DNA from: Poriferisodalis sp965231925
GTDB taxonomy: Bacteria > Actinomycetota > Acidimicrobiia > Acidimicrobiales > Poriferisodalaceae
Assembly: GCA_965231925.1 (NCBI GenBank)
Contig: OZ246894.1
Coordinates: 1,054,001 to 1,118,000, forward strand
Direction: 5' to 3'
DNA length: 64,000 bases
Positions 17,391-26,090 of this stretch are shown here, piece by piece; the first letter of the stretch is position 1, and every line of letters starts with the position of its first letter. The position numbers and the translations under genes were made by a program. The notes below the pieces were generated by a model. It was not told the origin of the DNA, did no database searches, and was given only the letters and a program-made list of their open reading frames with translations.

Positions 17391-17469
17391 CTCAGCCGCT
17401 GTGTCTGATGGTTCGGCCGAGCAAGCTCAGCCGCTGTGTCCGATGGTTCGGCCGAGCAAGCTCAGCCGA
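17391..17469. repeat. Tandem 35-bp repeat, two full copies plus 9 bp
   Basis: The units at 17391-17425 and 17426-17460 differ at one position (tgtCtga/tgtCcga), and the first 9 bases recur at 17461-17469. Each unit holds the palindrome TCGGCCGA. The last part overlaps the stop codon of the SDR gene, so the duplication copied the gene's tail into its 3' region. Confidence 0.85.
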
Positions 17470-18205
17470 ACATGCCCCCATCGACGGTGAATTCTTGGCC
17501 GGTGCAGTAGCTGCTTGCGTCCGAGGCAAGGAACAGGACCACTCGGCCCACTTCCGCGGGCTCGGCGATGCGGCGCAGCGGCACCTGACGCAGGACTCGG
17601 CGCGTGCGATCGTCGTCCTCGGTGAACACGCTGGTCTGGGCCAGCATTTCGGTGTCGATGTAGCCGGGATGCACCGAGTTGACCCGCACATTGCGACGGC
17701 CCAGTTCTTTCGCAGCCGACTTGGTCATGCCTCGTACAGCCCACTTGCTGGCGCTGTATGCGAACGATCCCATGGTCCCCATGAGGCCGGCGACCGAGCT
17801 GATGTTGACGATCGAGCCCGTCTCGGCGTCGGCCATGGCGGCACCGACCTTCTGCATGCCCAAGAAGACGCCCCGGGCATTGATGGCGAGCATCCGGTCG
17901 AAATCGGCAGCTGAAGTGTTCATGAGACCCGCGCCTTGGAAAATGCCGGCGTTGTTCACGAGAATGTCGATGCGTCCGTGGCGATCCACGACATCGGCGA
18001 CGACGCCATCCCAATCGGCCTCCGACGCCACGTCATGGTGCAGGTACTCGCAGCCCACCTCGGTGGCCGTCCGTTCGCCCTCGTCGTCGAGCACGTCGGT
18101 GAGCACCACCGTCGCACCCTCATCTGCAAAGAGCTGGCCCTCGACGGCGCCCTGCCCTCGTGCGCCGCCGGTGATGATCGCCACCCGTCCGTCCAGGACA
18201 CCCAT
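17462..18205 (-). CDS. Short-chain dehydrogenase/reductase (hydroxysteroid dehydrogenase-like)
   Basis: A classical SDR of 247 residues. The TGxxxGxG-type motif ITGGARGQG lies near residue 12, NNAG near 88, and the catalytic Ser then YSASKWAVRG near 150-160. DVLDDEGERTATEV after strand 2 has an acidic residue that favours NAD over NADP. Sequence style matches 3-alpha/20-beta-hydroxysteroid dehydrogenases. The start is the ATG preceded by GGGGAGACAGC; an upstream in-frame ATG at 18220 is that ribosome-binding region itself. Its 3' end is embedded in a tandem repeat. Confidence 0.9.
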   Translation of the reverse strand: MGVLDGRVAIITGGARGQGAVEGQLFADEGATVVLTDVLDDEGERTATEVGCEYLHHDVASEADWDGVVADVVDRHGRIDILVNNAGIFQGAGLMNTSAADFDRMLAINARGVFLGMQKVGAAMADAETGSIVNISSVAGLMGTMGSFAYSASKWAVRGMTKSAAKELGRRNVRVNSVHPGYIDTEMLAQTSVFTEDDDRTRRVLRQVPLRRIAEPAEVGRVVLFLASDASSYCTGQEFTVDGGMFG

Positions 18206-18318
18206 CTGCTGTCTCCCCATCGCTGTGCTGTTGCATCCACTGACGTGGCCCTGCCACTGGCAAGAGCCGACGGCGAGACACTAGACCCCCGGAGAATTGT
18301 CTTCCGAAGATCGCCCCC

Positions 18319-19386
18319 TCAGAGACGGGTTGCGGAGCCCAGTTCGACCAGGATTGCCGAGAGCTGCTCGCCGTCGCTGGGTGTGTCGACGGGGATCGAG
18401 AACTCGATGCGGTCGATGTGAGGGCCATAGCGCTCGGCGAGCAGCTGGCCGATCTGGTCGTAGGTGCCGACGGTGGCGATGGTGTGGAGCATCTCATCGG
18501 ACACGATCGCCGAGATCTCGTCCCAGCGTTGCGCCTTCGACAGCACCGCGGCCTGGTTCGCCTCGTCGGTCCAGTCGTGCACATCGAAGGCTGCCCGGTA
18601 GGCGGGTGTCGAGAGGTAAAAGCCCACGCGCTCGCGCACCGTGCGGGCCACCACGGCCAGCGTTGCCTCGTCGGGCGCCGTGGCAACCAAGGGCTTCATG
18701 CACCAGTCCACTTCGTCGGCGTCACGCCCAGCGCGTTCGGCGCCTCGGGCCACTGCAGGCGCCATGACCTCGGTGATGTAGCGGGGCGAGCACACCGGGT
18801 GCAGCCGGACGCCGTCGGCGACTTCACCAGCGACGCCGCACATGTTCGGGTTGATCGCTGCGATGTGCACTCCGATGTCGGGATGGTCGATCGGGCCGGG
18901 ATCGAACAGCGGCACCATCAAGTTGAGGTTGTAGTGCTCGCTCTCGAACTCCAGCGGAGTGCGGTCCTGCCAGCAGCGCCACACTGCACGTACCGCTCCG
19001 ACGTAGTCGCGCATCCACGGTCCCGGCGCAGACCAGTCCATGCCGTAGCGGCGGCGGATGTGGCCGCGCACCTGGGAGCCCAGCCCCAGGATCGCTCGGC
19101 CGCCCGAGGCCTTCTGCAGGGTCCATGCCGACAGCGCCGTCACGGTTGGCGACCGGGGGAACGCCATCGCCACGGAGGTGCCGAGCCCGAGCGTGGTCGT
19201 CGCCACCGCGGCCATGGCGAGTAACTGGTACGGGTCGTCCTTGGTTTCCTCGACAACGAGGGCGTCGTAGCCCAGGGCCTCAATCTGGGCTGCGGCTTCG
19301 CCGATGGTTCTCACGTCGAGCGGAACATCGGGGGCTCGCAGCCCAGGGTCGAGCTTGCCCAGTGGCAGCAGCGTCTCTGTCTTCAT
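18319..19386 (-). CDS. LLM-class (F420-type) oxidoreductase
   Basis: Luciferase-like monooxygenase fold of 355 residues. IGEAAAQIEALGYDALVVEETKDDPY, LGLGTSVAMAFPRSPTVTALSAWTL and GRAILGLGSQVRGHIRRRYG are the usual TIM-barrel signatures of F420-dependent actinobacterial members. The start is the ATG at 19386, preceded by GGAGG. Earlier in-frame codons belong to the upstream gene's antisense. It lies 31 nt from the hydroxyacid dehydrogenase gene on the same strand and could share its transcript. Substrate unknown. FMN instead of F420 is possible. Confidence 0.87.
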   Translation of the reverse strand: MKTETLLPLGKLDPGLRAPDVPLDVRTIGEAAAQIEALGYDALVVEETKDDPYQLLAMAAVATTTLGLGTSVAMAFPRSPTVTALSAWTLQKASGGRAILGLGSQVRGHIRRRYGMDWSAPGPWMRDYVGAVRAVWRCWQDRTPLEFESEHYNLNLMVPLFDPGPIDHPDIGVHIAAINPNMCGVAGEVADGVRLHPVCSPRYITEVMAPAVARGAERAGRDADEVDWCMKPLVATAPDEATLAVVARTVRERVGFYLSTPAYRAAFDVHDWTDEANQAAVLSKAQRWDEISAIVSDEMLHTIATVGTYDQIGQLLAERYGPHIDRIEFSIPVDTPSDGEQLSAILVELGSATRL

Positions 19387-19417
19387 GTCACGGCCTCCAT
19401 GATCCAGCTCTCCTGGT

Positions 19418-20431
19418 TCAGCCCGCCACGAGCAGGCGTGGCGTATCGCCCGCGAGGAACGTCTCGAGCTGGCTGACGAACAGGTCGTCGTTGCGGGCCG
19501 CCATGCCGCTGCCGGCACCGCCGATGTGGGTGGTCATCACCACCTTGGGGTGATTCCACAGTGGGCTCTCAGCGGGCAGCGGCTCGGTGTCGAAGACGTC
19601 GAGCGCTGCGGTGGCCTCGTTGTCCGCATCCAGCCACGCCAGCAGCGCATCGGCGTCGATGACGGGGCCCCGAGACACGTTGACCAGGACAGCGTCGCCG
19701 CGCATGGCCGCCAGGAAATCGGCGTCGACGAGCCCCCGCGTCTCATCGGTGAGCGGGCAGGTCAGGACGACGACATCGGCCAGCGGCAGCTCGTCGGCCA
19801 CGGCCTCCATCGTGACCATCGCGTCAGCGGCTGCGAGATTGGCGTCATCAGCGACGCTGCGGCGGGCGCCGACAACACGTGCGCCAAAGGGTCGGGCGAG
19901 CGCAGCAAGCTTGCGGCCAATCGATCCGAATCCGACGATGAGCCAGCGGCTGCCGCGCACCTCCCGCCATGGCACCTGCAGCCAGGTTCCGGCCCGCCGC
20001 CGATCGATGCGCCCGGCCCAGTCACCGAACGTACTGAGCACCAGCGACATCGTGTGCTCAGCGGTGGCGTCGTTGGGAGCGTCGCTGCGACTCAGATGCA
20101 CGCCTTCGGCCAGCAGTTGCTGAAAAGGCGGCGCATCAGTGCCGGCGAGACATGCCTGCGTCCAGCGCAGCGTCCCCGGAGCGAGGGCGGCTTCGACGAA
20201 GGGCGCTAGGTCGCCGCCGAACAGCAGCCCGATCGAGATCCAGGCGGCGCTGGGGGCGTAGCCAGCCTCGCCGACCGGCGTTCCTTCTGCGTCTGCAATC
20301 GCCGAACCGTCGGGGCGGCTCACCCCGTCGCGGCTCCACAGCAGCGGCTCGATGTCGTGGTCAAGCGCCGACAGCCGGTCGGCGAGCCGCCCGTAGTCGT
20401 CGGCGGGAATCAACACCTGTGGGAAATTCAC
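19418..20431 (-). CDS. D-2-hydroxyacid dehydrogenase family protein
   Basis: An NAD(P)-dependent enzyme of 337 residues. LIVGFGSIGRKLAALARPFGARVVG is the dinucleotide motif (about 172-195), NVSRGPVID carries the substrate Arg, and the late HIGGAGSGM supplies the catalytic His of the Asp/Glu-His pair. The family reduces 2-oxoacids to D-2-hydroxyacids or the reverse. The N-terminal catalytic part is divergent. The GTG start fits a TAGCGT box 6 nt upstream. Its specificity is not evident. Confidence 0.87.
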   Translation of the reverse strand: MNFPQVLIPADDYGRLADRLSALDHDIEPLLWSRDGVSRPDGSAIADAEGTPVGEAGYAPSAAWISIGLLFGGDLAPFVEAALAPGTLRWTQACLAGTDAPPFQQLLAEGVHLSRSDAPNDATAEHTMSLVLSTFGDWAGRIDRRRAGTWLQVPWREVRGSRWLIVGFGSIGRKLAALARPFGARVVGARRSVADDANLAAADAMVTMEAVADELPLADVVVLTCPLTDETRGLVDADFLAAMRGDAVLVNVSRGPVIDADALLAWLDADNEATAALDVFDTEPLPAESPLWNHPKVVMTTHIGGAGSGMAARNDDLFVSQLETFLAGDTPRLLVAG

Positions 20432-20437
20432 GCTGGA

Positions 20438-20443
20438 ACGCTA
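20438..20443 (-). promoter_or_regulatory. -10 box TAGCGT (minus strand), leaderless layout
   Basis: Reads TAGCGT on the minus strand, 6 nt before the GTG at 20431. Confidence 0.5.
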
Positions 20444-20567
20444 TGCACTCCGAACGGCCGGTGCCTTGGTGGGAATGTGCGGCTGATGCCTCGTTGCTGA
20501 TCGAGTTGTGGCTCGCGACACAACTGCGCCGAGTTACAGCGGCCGCACGGTTGTCTGGCAGCAGACA

Positions 20568-20573
20568 TAGGGT
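20568..20573 (+). promoter_or_regulatory. -10 box TAGGGT, leaderless layout
   Basis: TAGGGT with 8 nt before the ATG at 20582. Confidence 0.45.
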
Positions 20574-20581
20574 GCCAGTCG

Positions 20582-21877
20582 ATGACAACGGGCGACGCTG
20601 CAAGCGCAACGTCAAACGCGCCTGCAGCGCCCGGATCGACCGGCGACAGCCCGATGCAGCGCCTCGGTCTGAACTTCGTTCTGGTCGCGACGATGGTGCT
20701 CGGTCCGATCCCCATGATGCTGCCGGCGGTGATGGCAGTTGATCTCATCGCTGCGCTTCACATCACGACCGGCGCGTTCAGCGTGGCCCTGACAGCCAAC
20801 ACGGTCGTCGCGGCCGTGTTCGCCCCGCTCTCGGGCCGGCTGACCGATCGCGTCGGGCCGAAGCTCTCGACCGTGTTGACGATCAGCACCGCTGGCGTGG
20901 GCATGTTCGGCATGGCATTTGCCACCAACCTGTGGGTGCTCATGGCTTCGGCAGCGTTCGCCGGTCTGGGCCAGGGCTGGTGCAACCCGGCGACCAACAA
21001 GCTCATCGCCGAGCGTGTTCCCGCAGGACGTCGCGGCACCATCACCGGACTCAAGCAGTCGGGCGTCATGTTCGGCATCTTCCTGTCGGGCTCCACGCTG
21101 CCGACGCTGGCCGTCTGGTTCGGCTGGCGGACTGCCATGGGCATCTACGGCACTTTGGCGCTGGTGTGCGCGCTCGGCATTGGACTGTGGATGCGGCCCG
21201 ATGCCCGCCCGGGTGCCGGTGGCGAGTCGGAGTTCGACGCGTCGTCGGGCGCGGCGTTCGCCGAGAATCCCAATCGTCCCCGACCTGTGCGGATGGCGTC
21301 CGCTGAGCGGGTATTCATCACCAAGATCGCCTGGTTCTCGCTGCTGATGGGCGGCGTGGTCGGTGGCGTCGGCCGATTCCAGGTTCTCTTCGCCGAGCAG
21401 GCGCTGGGCTGGACCAACTTCTGGGCCGGGATGGCCAGTGCACTTGCGGGCATCACCGCGGCGGGGTCGCGCATCTGGTGGGCCCGTCTCACCGAGACGC
21501 GGGTTCGCCCGGCCAGCGCGCTCGCGATCCAGTCTGCGTTCACGGTGGTTGCCTTGGCACTGCTCCTGGCTGCCACCTCAGTCCATGGCTCGCTCATGTG
21601 GGCGATGTCGCTGCTGGCGGGCTTCACGATGATGTCGTGGAACGCCGTCGCGATGCTGGCCATCATCACCGGCGTCCCCGTTGCGCTGACCGGGCGGGCG
21701 TCAGGCATCGTGATGTTGGGCTTCATGTCGGGACTGAGTGTCGGCGGCCTGGCGGCTGGCTTCGTCATCGAGTGGACGGGCAGCTTCGACGTGGTCTGGA
21801 TGGCGTTCGCCGTGTGCGCCGCTGGCGCTTCAGCGCTGGCGATGACCATGCGCCGCTGGCGTCCAGTCGGCCCCTGA
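20582..21877 (+). CDS. Major facilitator superfamily transporter
   Basis: A 431-residue permease with about twelve transmembrane segments. The MFS signature between helices 2 and 3 reads PLSGRLTDRVGPKLS, and helices 4-5 read AGLGQGWCNPATNKLIAERVPAGRRGTITGLKQSGVMFG. A hydrophilic loop of about 35 residues (around PDARPGAGGESEFD) separates the two halves. The pattern resembles cyanate/NarK-like or opine-type importers. The substrate cannot be assigned. It directly precedes homogentisate dioxygenase and may import an aromatic substrate, although the two have separate promoters. Confidence 0.87.
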   Translation: MTTGDAASATSNAPAAPGSTGDSPMQRLGLNFVLVATMVLGPIPMMLPAVMAVDLIAALHITTGAFSVALTANTVVAAVFAPLSGRLTDRVGPKLSTVLTISTAGVGMFGMAFATNLWVLMASAAFAGLGQGWCNPATNKLIAERVPAGRRGTITGLKQSGVMFGIFLSGSTLPTLAVWFGWRTAMGIYGTLALVCALGIGLWMRPDARPGAGGESEFDASSGAAFAENPNRPRPVRMASAERVFITKIAWFSLLMGGVVGGVGRFQVLFAEQALGWTNFWAGMASALAGITAAGSRIWWARLTETRVRPASALAIQSAFTVVALALLLAATSVHGSLMWAMSLLAGFTMMSWNAVAMLAIITGVPVALTGRASGIVMLGFMSGLSVGGLAAGFVIEWTGSFDVVWMAFAVCAAGASALAMTMRRWRPVGP

Positions 21878-21921
21878 GACTGCCTACGGCCGCCGTGAAG
21901 GAAGCTGTCAGAGGCCCGATC

Positions 21922-21927
21922 TAGGCT
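21922..21927 (+). promoter_or_regulatory. -10 box TAGGCT, leaderless layout
   Basis: TAGGCT with 7 nt before the ATG at 21935. Confidence 0.5.
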
Positions 21928-21934
21928 GGCCGCC

Positions 21935-23251
21935 ATGGGGGATGACTTCGGCGTCGAGTATCAGAGCGGCTTCGGCAACGAGCACGCAACCGAGGCTGAA
22001 CCGGGAGTGCTGCCGATCGGCCAGAACAGCCCCCAGCGCGTCGCGCATGACCTGTACACCGAGCAGTTGACCGGCAGCGCATTCACGGTTGCACGCGCCG
22101 ATGCGCTGCGAACGTGGATGTACCGGATCCGCCCGTCGGTGCGCCACATCACCGCACTCGCGGATATCGACCCGGGCAACATCCGCACCTCTCCGTGCCG
22201 CGAGGGCTCACCGCCGGTGGCGCAGTTGCGCTGGAGCCCCGTCGGGATCGGAGATGAGCCCCGAACCTGGCTGGAGGGCCTCTGCACGCTGGCGGCAAAT
22301 GGCGACGCCCACACCCAATGCGGCGCAGCCACGCACCTGTACTTCGCCAACCGTTCGATGGAAGACGAAGTGTTCGCAAACGCCGACGGCGAGATGCTGA
22401 TCCTGCCCCAGCTGGGGACGCTGCGGCTCGTCACCGAGTTGGGCACGCTCACCGTCGGGCCGGCTGAAATGGCGACGATCCCCCGTGCGGTCAAATTCCG
22501 TGTCGAGCTCATGGAGGAAGCAGCCCGGGGCTATGTGTGCGAGAACTACGGGGCGCCCTTCCGTCTGCCTGACCCGGGGCTGATCGGCGTGGACTCGTTG
22601 GCGATGCCGCGAGACTTCCTGTACCCGGTCGCCGGCTACGAAGCCGAGGACCGGCCCACGCGGCTGGTCTTCAAGCACGACGGCCGCCTGCTCGAGACTC
22701 ACCTGCCCCACTCGCCGCTCGACGTCGTGGCCTGGCACGGCAATTTCGCCCCGTACAAGTACGACCTGCGCAACTACTGTCCGCTCGGACCGCTGCTGTT
22801 CGACCATCCGGCGCCGTCGATCTGGACGCTGCTGACGTCGCCGTCGGACATTCCGGGCACCGCCAACGTCGACTTTGTGCTGTTCCGCGAGCGCTGGGCC
22901 GTGCAGGAGCACACGTTCCGGCCGCCCTGGTACCACTCCAACGTGATGAGCGAGCTGATGGGGCTCATCGAAGGCACCTACGACGCCAAGCTCGAGGGCT
23001 TCATGCCCGGCGGCGTGAGCATCCACAACGCATTCCTGCCTCACGGCCCCGACATCGACGCCTACGACGCCGGCACCACGGCCGAACTGGAGCCCCGTCG
23101 GATGGCGGACATGCTCGTCTTCATGCTCGAATCCCGCTATGCGTGGATCCCCACGGCCTGGGCAGCCGGACTCGATGAGCTGCAGGACGGCTACGCCGAT
23201 GCGTGGACGCCGCTGGAAGACCGCAGCACCTTGCGCCGCCCCCGCAACTAG
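21935..23251 (+). CDS. hmgA: Homogentisate 1,2-dioxygenase
   Basis: The Fe(II) enzyme that opens the ring of homogentisate to maleylacetoacetate in tyrosine/phenylalanine breakdown. The protein has 438 residues, the usual length. The N-terminal signature YQSGFGNEHATEAEPG and the iron-ligand segments PPWYHSNVMSELMGLIEG (His, Glu) and FLPHGPD (His) are all present. Fumarylacetoacetase and maleylacetoacetate isomerase genes are not in the window. The start is supported by the -10 box. Confidence 0.96.
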   Translation: MGDDFGVEYQSGFGNEHATEAEPGVLPIGQNSPQRVAHDLYTEQLTGSAFTVARADALRTWMYRIRPSVRHITALADIDPGNIRTSPCREGSPPVAQLRWSPVGIGDEPRTWLEGLCTLAANGDAHTQCGAATHLYFANRSMEDEVFANADGEMLILPQLGTLRLVTELGTLTVGPAEMATIPRAVKFRVELMEEAARGYVCENYGAPFRLPDPGLIGVDSLAMPRDFLYPVAGYEAEDRPTRLVFKHDGRLLETHLPHSPLDVVAWHGNFAPYKYDLRNYCPLGPLLFDHPAPSIWTLLTSPSDIPGTANVDFVLFRERWAVQEHTFRPPWYHSNVMSELMGLIEGTYDAKLEGFMPGGVSIHNAFLPHGPDIDAYDAGTTAELEPRRMADMLVFMLESRYAWIPTAWAAGLDELQDGYADAWTPLEDRSTLRRPRN

Positions 23252-23306
23252 CCCGCAGTCCGACGCGATCGGCAAGATTCCAGGCATCCCTGCGGAATGG
23301 AGGCAG

Positions 23307-23321
23307 TACAGTCAAGACTGT
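23307..23321 (+). promoter_or_regulatory. TACAGT box overlapping a 14-bp palindrome (candidate promoter/operator)
   Basis: TACAGT (23307-23312) fits a -10 hexamer and overlaps the perfect inverted repeat ACAGTC-AA-GACTGT (23308-23321), about 24 nt before the start of the two-gene module. A repressor at the palindrome would block the promoter. This is inferred from position only. Confidence 0.35.
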
Positions 23322-23345
23322 CGATCCACGAGAGTGCCTTCCGCG

Positions 23346-23684
23346 ATGTCCGAATCGGCCCACGGCGTACTGACGCATCCCCCCGAGCAGAGTCGAACGT
23401 CGACGCGCGAGCGGTTCAACGCGTTGGCCGATGAGTGGATTGCGGCGACTCGGCTGAGTTCGTCGGTCAGCGACACCTGCATGCATCCGGCGTACCAGCA
23501 GATCATCGGTCTCGGACCCGACGTGCTTCCCTTCATTCTCGAAGACGTCGAAGCCGGAGAGTTGCATTGGGGGTGGGCGTTGCAGGCTCTCACCGGTCAA
23601 GATGCCGCTGCCGGCGCGAGGACGCTGCCCGAGGCGCGAGACGCGTGGATCCAGTGGGGTCGCAGCCACTCCGCTATCAGCTAA
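23346..23684 (+). CDS. Small protein of unknown function, first gene of a two-gene module
   Basis: 112 residues with no recognised catalytic motif. The core reads HPAYQQIIGLGPDVLPFILEDVE, then HWGWALQALTGQD and an ending AWIQWGRSH. From memory, proteins of this pattern occur widely as small helical proteins next to DUF7689-type genes, as here. I know of no experimental function. The ATG at 23346 is chosen as the first in-frame start after the palindromic promoter region; no clear ribosome-binding site is visible. It is followed after 18 nt by its partner. Confidence 0.7.
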   Translation: MSESAHGVLTHPPEQSRTSTRERFNALADEWIAATRLSSSVSDTCMHPAYQQIIGLGPDVLPFILEDVEAGELHWGWALQALTGQDAAAGARTLPEARDAWIQWGRSHSAIS

Positions 23685-23702
23685 CCGACGAGTTCGCGGT
23701 CA

Positions 23703-24224
23703 GTGCCGTCACGCAGGGAAGTGTTGGGCCTCCCTCTGGCCGACCTCATCGCCGCAGGCTTGGAACGGCTGCATGCCTCAGGCGAGTTCGAAGAACGGAG
23801 CCCGATTGACCCGGCCTACAACTGCTTGGCATTTGCGGCAGGCGATACCGAGCGCTACTGGTCGCCTTTGGGGGTCGGCGGCTACTCGTGGCCAGCGGAG
23901 GCGCCCGTCGAAGACACAGTCGGCGGTGTCATGGCCGCGCTCGCATGTGCGGGCTACGTCGAGTGCGCGGATGCGAGTTTTGAAGACGGTTACGAGAAGG
24001 TCGCTGTCTTCGCGATCGGCGACCAGCCGACGCATGCTGCGCGCCAAGATCCCGATTCGCAGATGTGGCTGAGCAAGCTCGGCAAGGAATACGACATCGC
24101 TCATGCCAATGTGGAAGATGTCGGTGGCAAGGAATACGGCGAACCGGTCAAGTACCTGCGTCGCGAACGCACAGATGTTCCTGAACTGCCGCTCATGAGG
24201 CCATCGAAGTTCTCCGATACCTGA
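23703..24224 (+). CDS. DUF7689-like protein, second gene of the module
   Basis: 173 residues. Recognisable segments are DPAYNCLAFAAGDTERYWSP, GYSWP, FEDGYEKVAVFAIGDQPTHAARQ and WLSKLGKEYDIAHANVEDVGGKEYG. The conserved NCxAxAAGD, THAAR and SKLG/H pattern looks like a Cys/His active site, but no activity is established. The start is GTG. The module lies between homogentisate dioxygenase and a 5'-truncated SDR, suggesting it arrived by transfer and removed the SDR start. Confidence 0.72.
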   Translation: MPSRREVLGLPLADLIAAGLERLHASGEFEERSPIDPAYNCLAFAAGDTERYWSPLGVGGYSWPAEAPVEDTVGGVMAALACAGYVECADASFEDGYEKVAVFAIGDQPTHAARQDPDSQMWLSKLGKEYDIAHANVEDVGGKEYGEPVKYLRRERTDVPELPLMRPSKFSDT

Positions 24225-24245
24225 GAAGCCGCCGTAGAGCTGGAC

Positions 24246-24675
24246 ATAGCTGTGCCGAGGGCGGCAGCTCCATCGCCGTCGAGGCAGACGTGACCGTCGA
24301 AGCCGACTGCGAGGCGACGGTCCATGCGGCGCTCGACCGATGGGGCCGGTTGGACATCTTGGTGAACAACGTCGGCATCGGCAGCAGCGGAACGGTGGTC
24401 ACCGAGGACGTGGACCGCTGGGAGCGGGTCATGGACGTGAACCTGACCTCGATGGTGCTCGCATCCTGGCATGCAATCCCGGCGATGATCTCCCACTCGG
24501 GCGGCGGAGCGGTCGTCAATATCTCGTCCATCTCGGCGCTGCGGCCCCGGGGGATGACGGCACAGCAGTCAGGTTCCTGTGCACCGACGAAGCCCGCTAC
24601 ATCACGGGCCACACGCTGGTCGTCGACGGCGGCGTGACCCTGCGGGGAACGTCCCGGGCCACGCAGGCTGGCTGA
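24246..24675 (+). pseudogene. Short-chain dehydrogenase remnant
   Basis: Recognisable SDR segments in two frames. The first runs SIAVEADVTVEADCEATVHA, LDILVNNVGIG and GGGAVVNISSISALRPRG. After a jump it continues in another frame as TAVRFLCTDEARYITGHTLVVDGG to the stop. The N-terminal GxxxGxG cofactor motif and the roughly 55-residue part with the YxxxK catalytic site are gone. Both a 5' truncation and an internal out-of-frame deletion are therefore visible, and the gene cannot make an active enzyme. Confidence 0.85.
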
Positions 24676-24713
24676 TCCCCTCGCAGCAGCCCGATGGAGG
24701 GCCGCAGCTTCGG

Positions 24714-26084
24714 CTATTGGCGGAAACCGGCGCCGTAGTGGGTGTCGGGCAGGCGCCTGCGGCCGAAGAGCTTCTCGCGCAGCGTTCCCGGCTGGTATTC
24801 CCGCTGCACGAGACCTCGCTCGCGCAGCACTGGGACGACCCCTTCGATGAAGTCCACGAATGTGCCTGGGGTGGTGGCATACACCAAGTTGAAACCGTCG
24901 ACGCCTTGGTTCAGCCGGCGCGCCATGCCATCGGCGACCTGCTCGGGTGAGCCCACCAGGAACTGCCCGGCCATGTTCAGCTTGATGAGGTCGCCGAAGG
25001 TTCGGGTGCCCGGCCGCGCGGAATCCAGCAGGGCCTTGACCGTCCCGCGCACTCCTTCGGTGCGCAGCGATTCGAGCGGCTGGTCGGGGTCGATGTGGCT
25101 GAGATCGACATTGAGATTGCCGCTCAGGTGCGCCAGACCCGCTTCCACCGAGAGCGTCTCGAGGTAGTCGGCGTGCTTGGCCTTCGCCTCGGCTTCCGTA
25201 CCGCCGACGATGGGGGACAGGCCCGCGATGATCTTCACATCGTCGGGATGACGCCCCGCAGCGCTCACCCTGCGCCGGATGTCTTCGGCAACGCGTCCGA
25301 GGCCTCGTGAGCCCCCCACGACGAAGGCGCACTCGGCGTGCTTCGCTGCGAAGTCCCGCCCCCGGTCCGACGAACCGGCCTGGTAGATCACCGGCGTGCG
25401 CTGCGGTGACGGCTCCGACAAGTGAGGCCCGGCCACCGAGTAGTACGGGCCCTCGTGGTCGATCGGGCGGACGCGGTCGGGGTCGGTGTAGACGCCGCGT
25501 TCGGTGTCGGCCACCACGGCATCGTCAGACCAGCTGCCCTCCCAGAGCTTGTAGCAGACGTCCAAGTAGTCCTCGGCGCGCTCGTAGCGCGTGTCGTGCT
25601 TGGGCAGCCGGGGGTAACCGAGGCTTTGCGCACCGTTCTGCAGGTACGAGGTCACGACATTCCAGGCCACGCGCCCGCCGGTGAGGTGGTCGAGCGTGGA
25701 GATCTGGCGGGAGAACGTGAACGGGTGCGCCTGCAGCACGTTGCTGGTGAAGGCGAACCCGAGGTGCTCGGTGACCGTTGCCATGGCTGGGATCAGCAGC
25801 ATCGGGTCGTTCACGGGCACCTGCATGGCCTCGCGCAGCGACGTGTCGGGGCTGCCTCGGTACGTGTCGTAGAGCCCGATCACGTCCGCCAGGAAGATGG
25901 CGTCGAAGCAGCCCGCCTCGCAGATGCGGGCAAGTTCCAGCCACGGCTCGAGCGAGGTGTATTCGCGCTGGCGGGTGTCGTCGCGCCTCCACAGGCCCTG
26001 CTGGATGTGACCGACGCAGTTCATCGTGAACGCGTTCAGGATGATGCGCCGGCCCGAGCCGTTCACCCCCGCCCCCGCAGCCAC
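24714..26084 (-). CDS. NtaA/SnaA/DszA-type flavin-dependent monooxygenase
   Basis: A two-component LLM monooxygenase of 456 residues that uses reduced FMN from a partner reductase. It has the typical NtaA-branch segments: GCFDAIFLADVIGLYDTYRG, HLGFAFTSNVLQAHPFTFSRQISTLDHLTGGRVAWNVVTSY, ERAEDYLDVCYKLWEGSW and QAGSSDRGRDFAAKHAE. Relatives oxidise nitrilotriacetate, dibenzothiophene sulphone or dimethyl sulphide. The substrate here is unknown. No flavin reductase gene is adjacent. The GTG start has a GAGACT box 6 nt upstream. Confidence 0.92.
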   Translation of the reverse strand: MAAGAGVNGSGRRIILNAFTMNCVGHIQQGLWRRDDTRQREYTSLEPWLELARICEAGCFDAIFLADVIGLYDTYRGSPDTSLREAMQVPVNDPMLLIPAMATVTEHLGFAFTSNVLQAHPFTFSRQISTLDHLTGGRVAWNVVTSYLQNGAQSLGYPRLPKHDTRYERAEDYLDVCYKLWEGSWSDDAVVADTERGVYTDPDRVRPIDHEGPYYSVAGPHLSEPSPQRTPVIYQAGSSDRGRDFAAKHAECAFVVGGSRGLGRVAEDIRRRVSAAGRHPDDVKIIAGLSPIVGGTEAEAKAKHADYLETLSVEAGLAHLSGNLNVDLSHIDPDQPLESLRTEGVRGTVKALLDSARPGTRTFGDLIKLNMAGQFLVGSPEQVADGMARRLNQGVDGFNLVYATTPGTFVDFIEGVVPVLRERGLVQREYQPGTLREKLFGRRRLPDTHYGAGFRQ

Positions 26085-26090
26085 GGGGTC

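Noticed and set aside
17391..17469. CRISPR-like array
   Set aside because: Only two directly adjacent units without spacers; a simple tandem duplication.
18206..18220. Longer SDR start at 18220 (MGRQQMGVLDG)
   Set aside because: This stretch encodes the GGGGAG ribosome-binding site for the ATG at 18205, and family alignment starts there.
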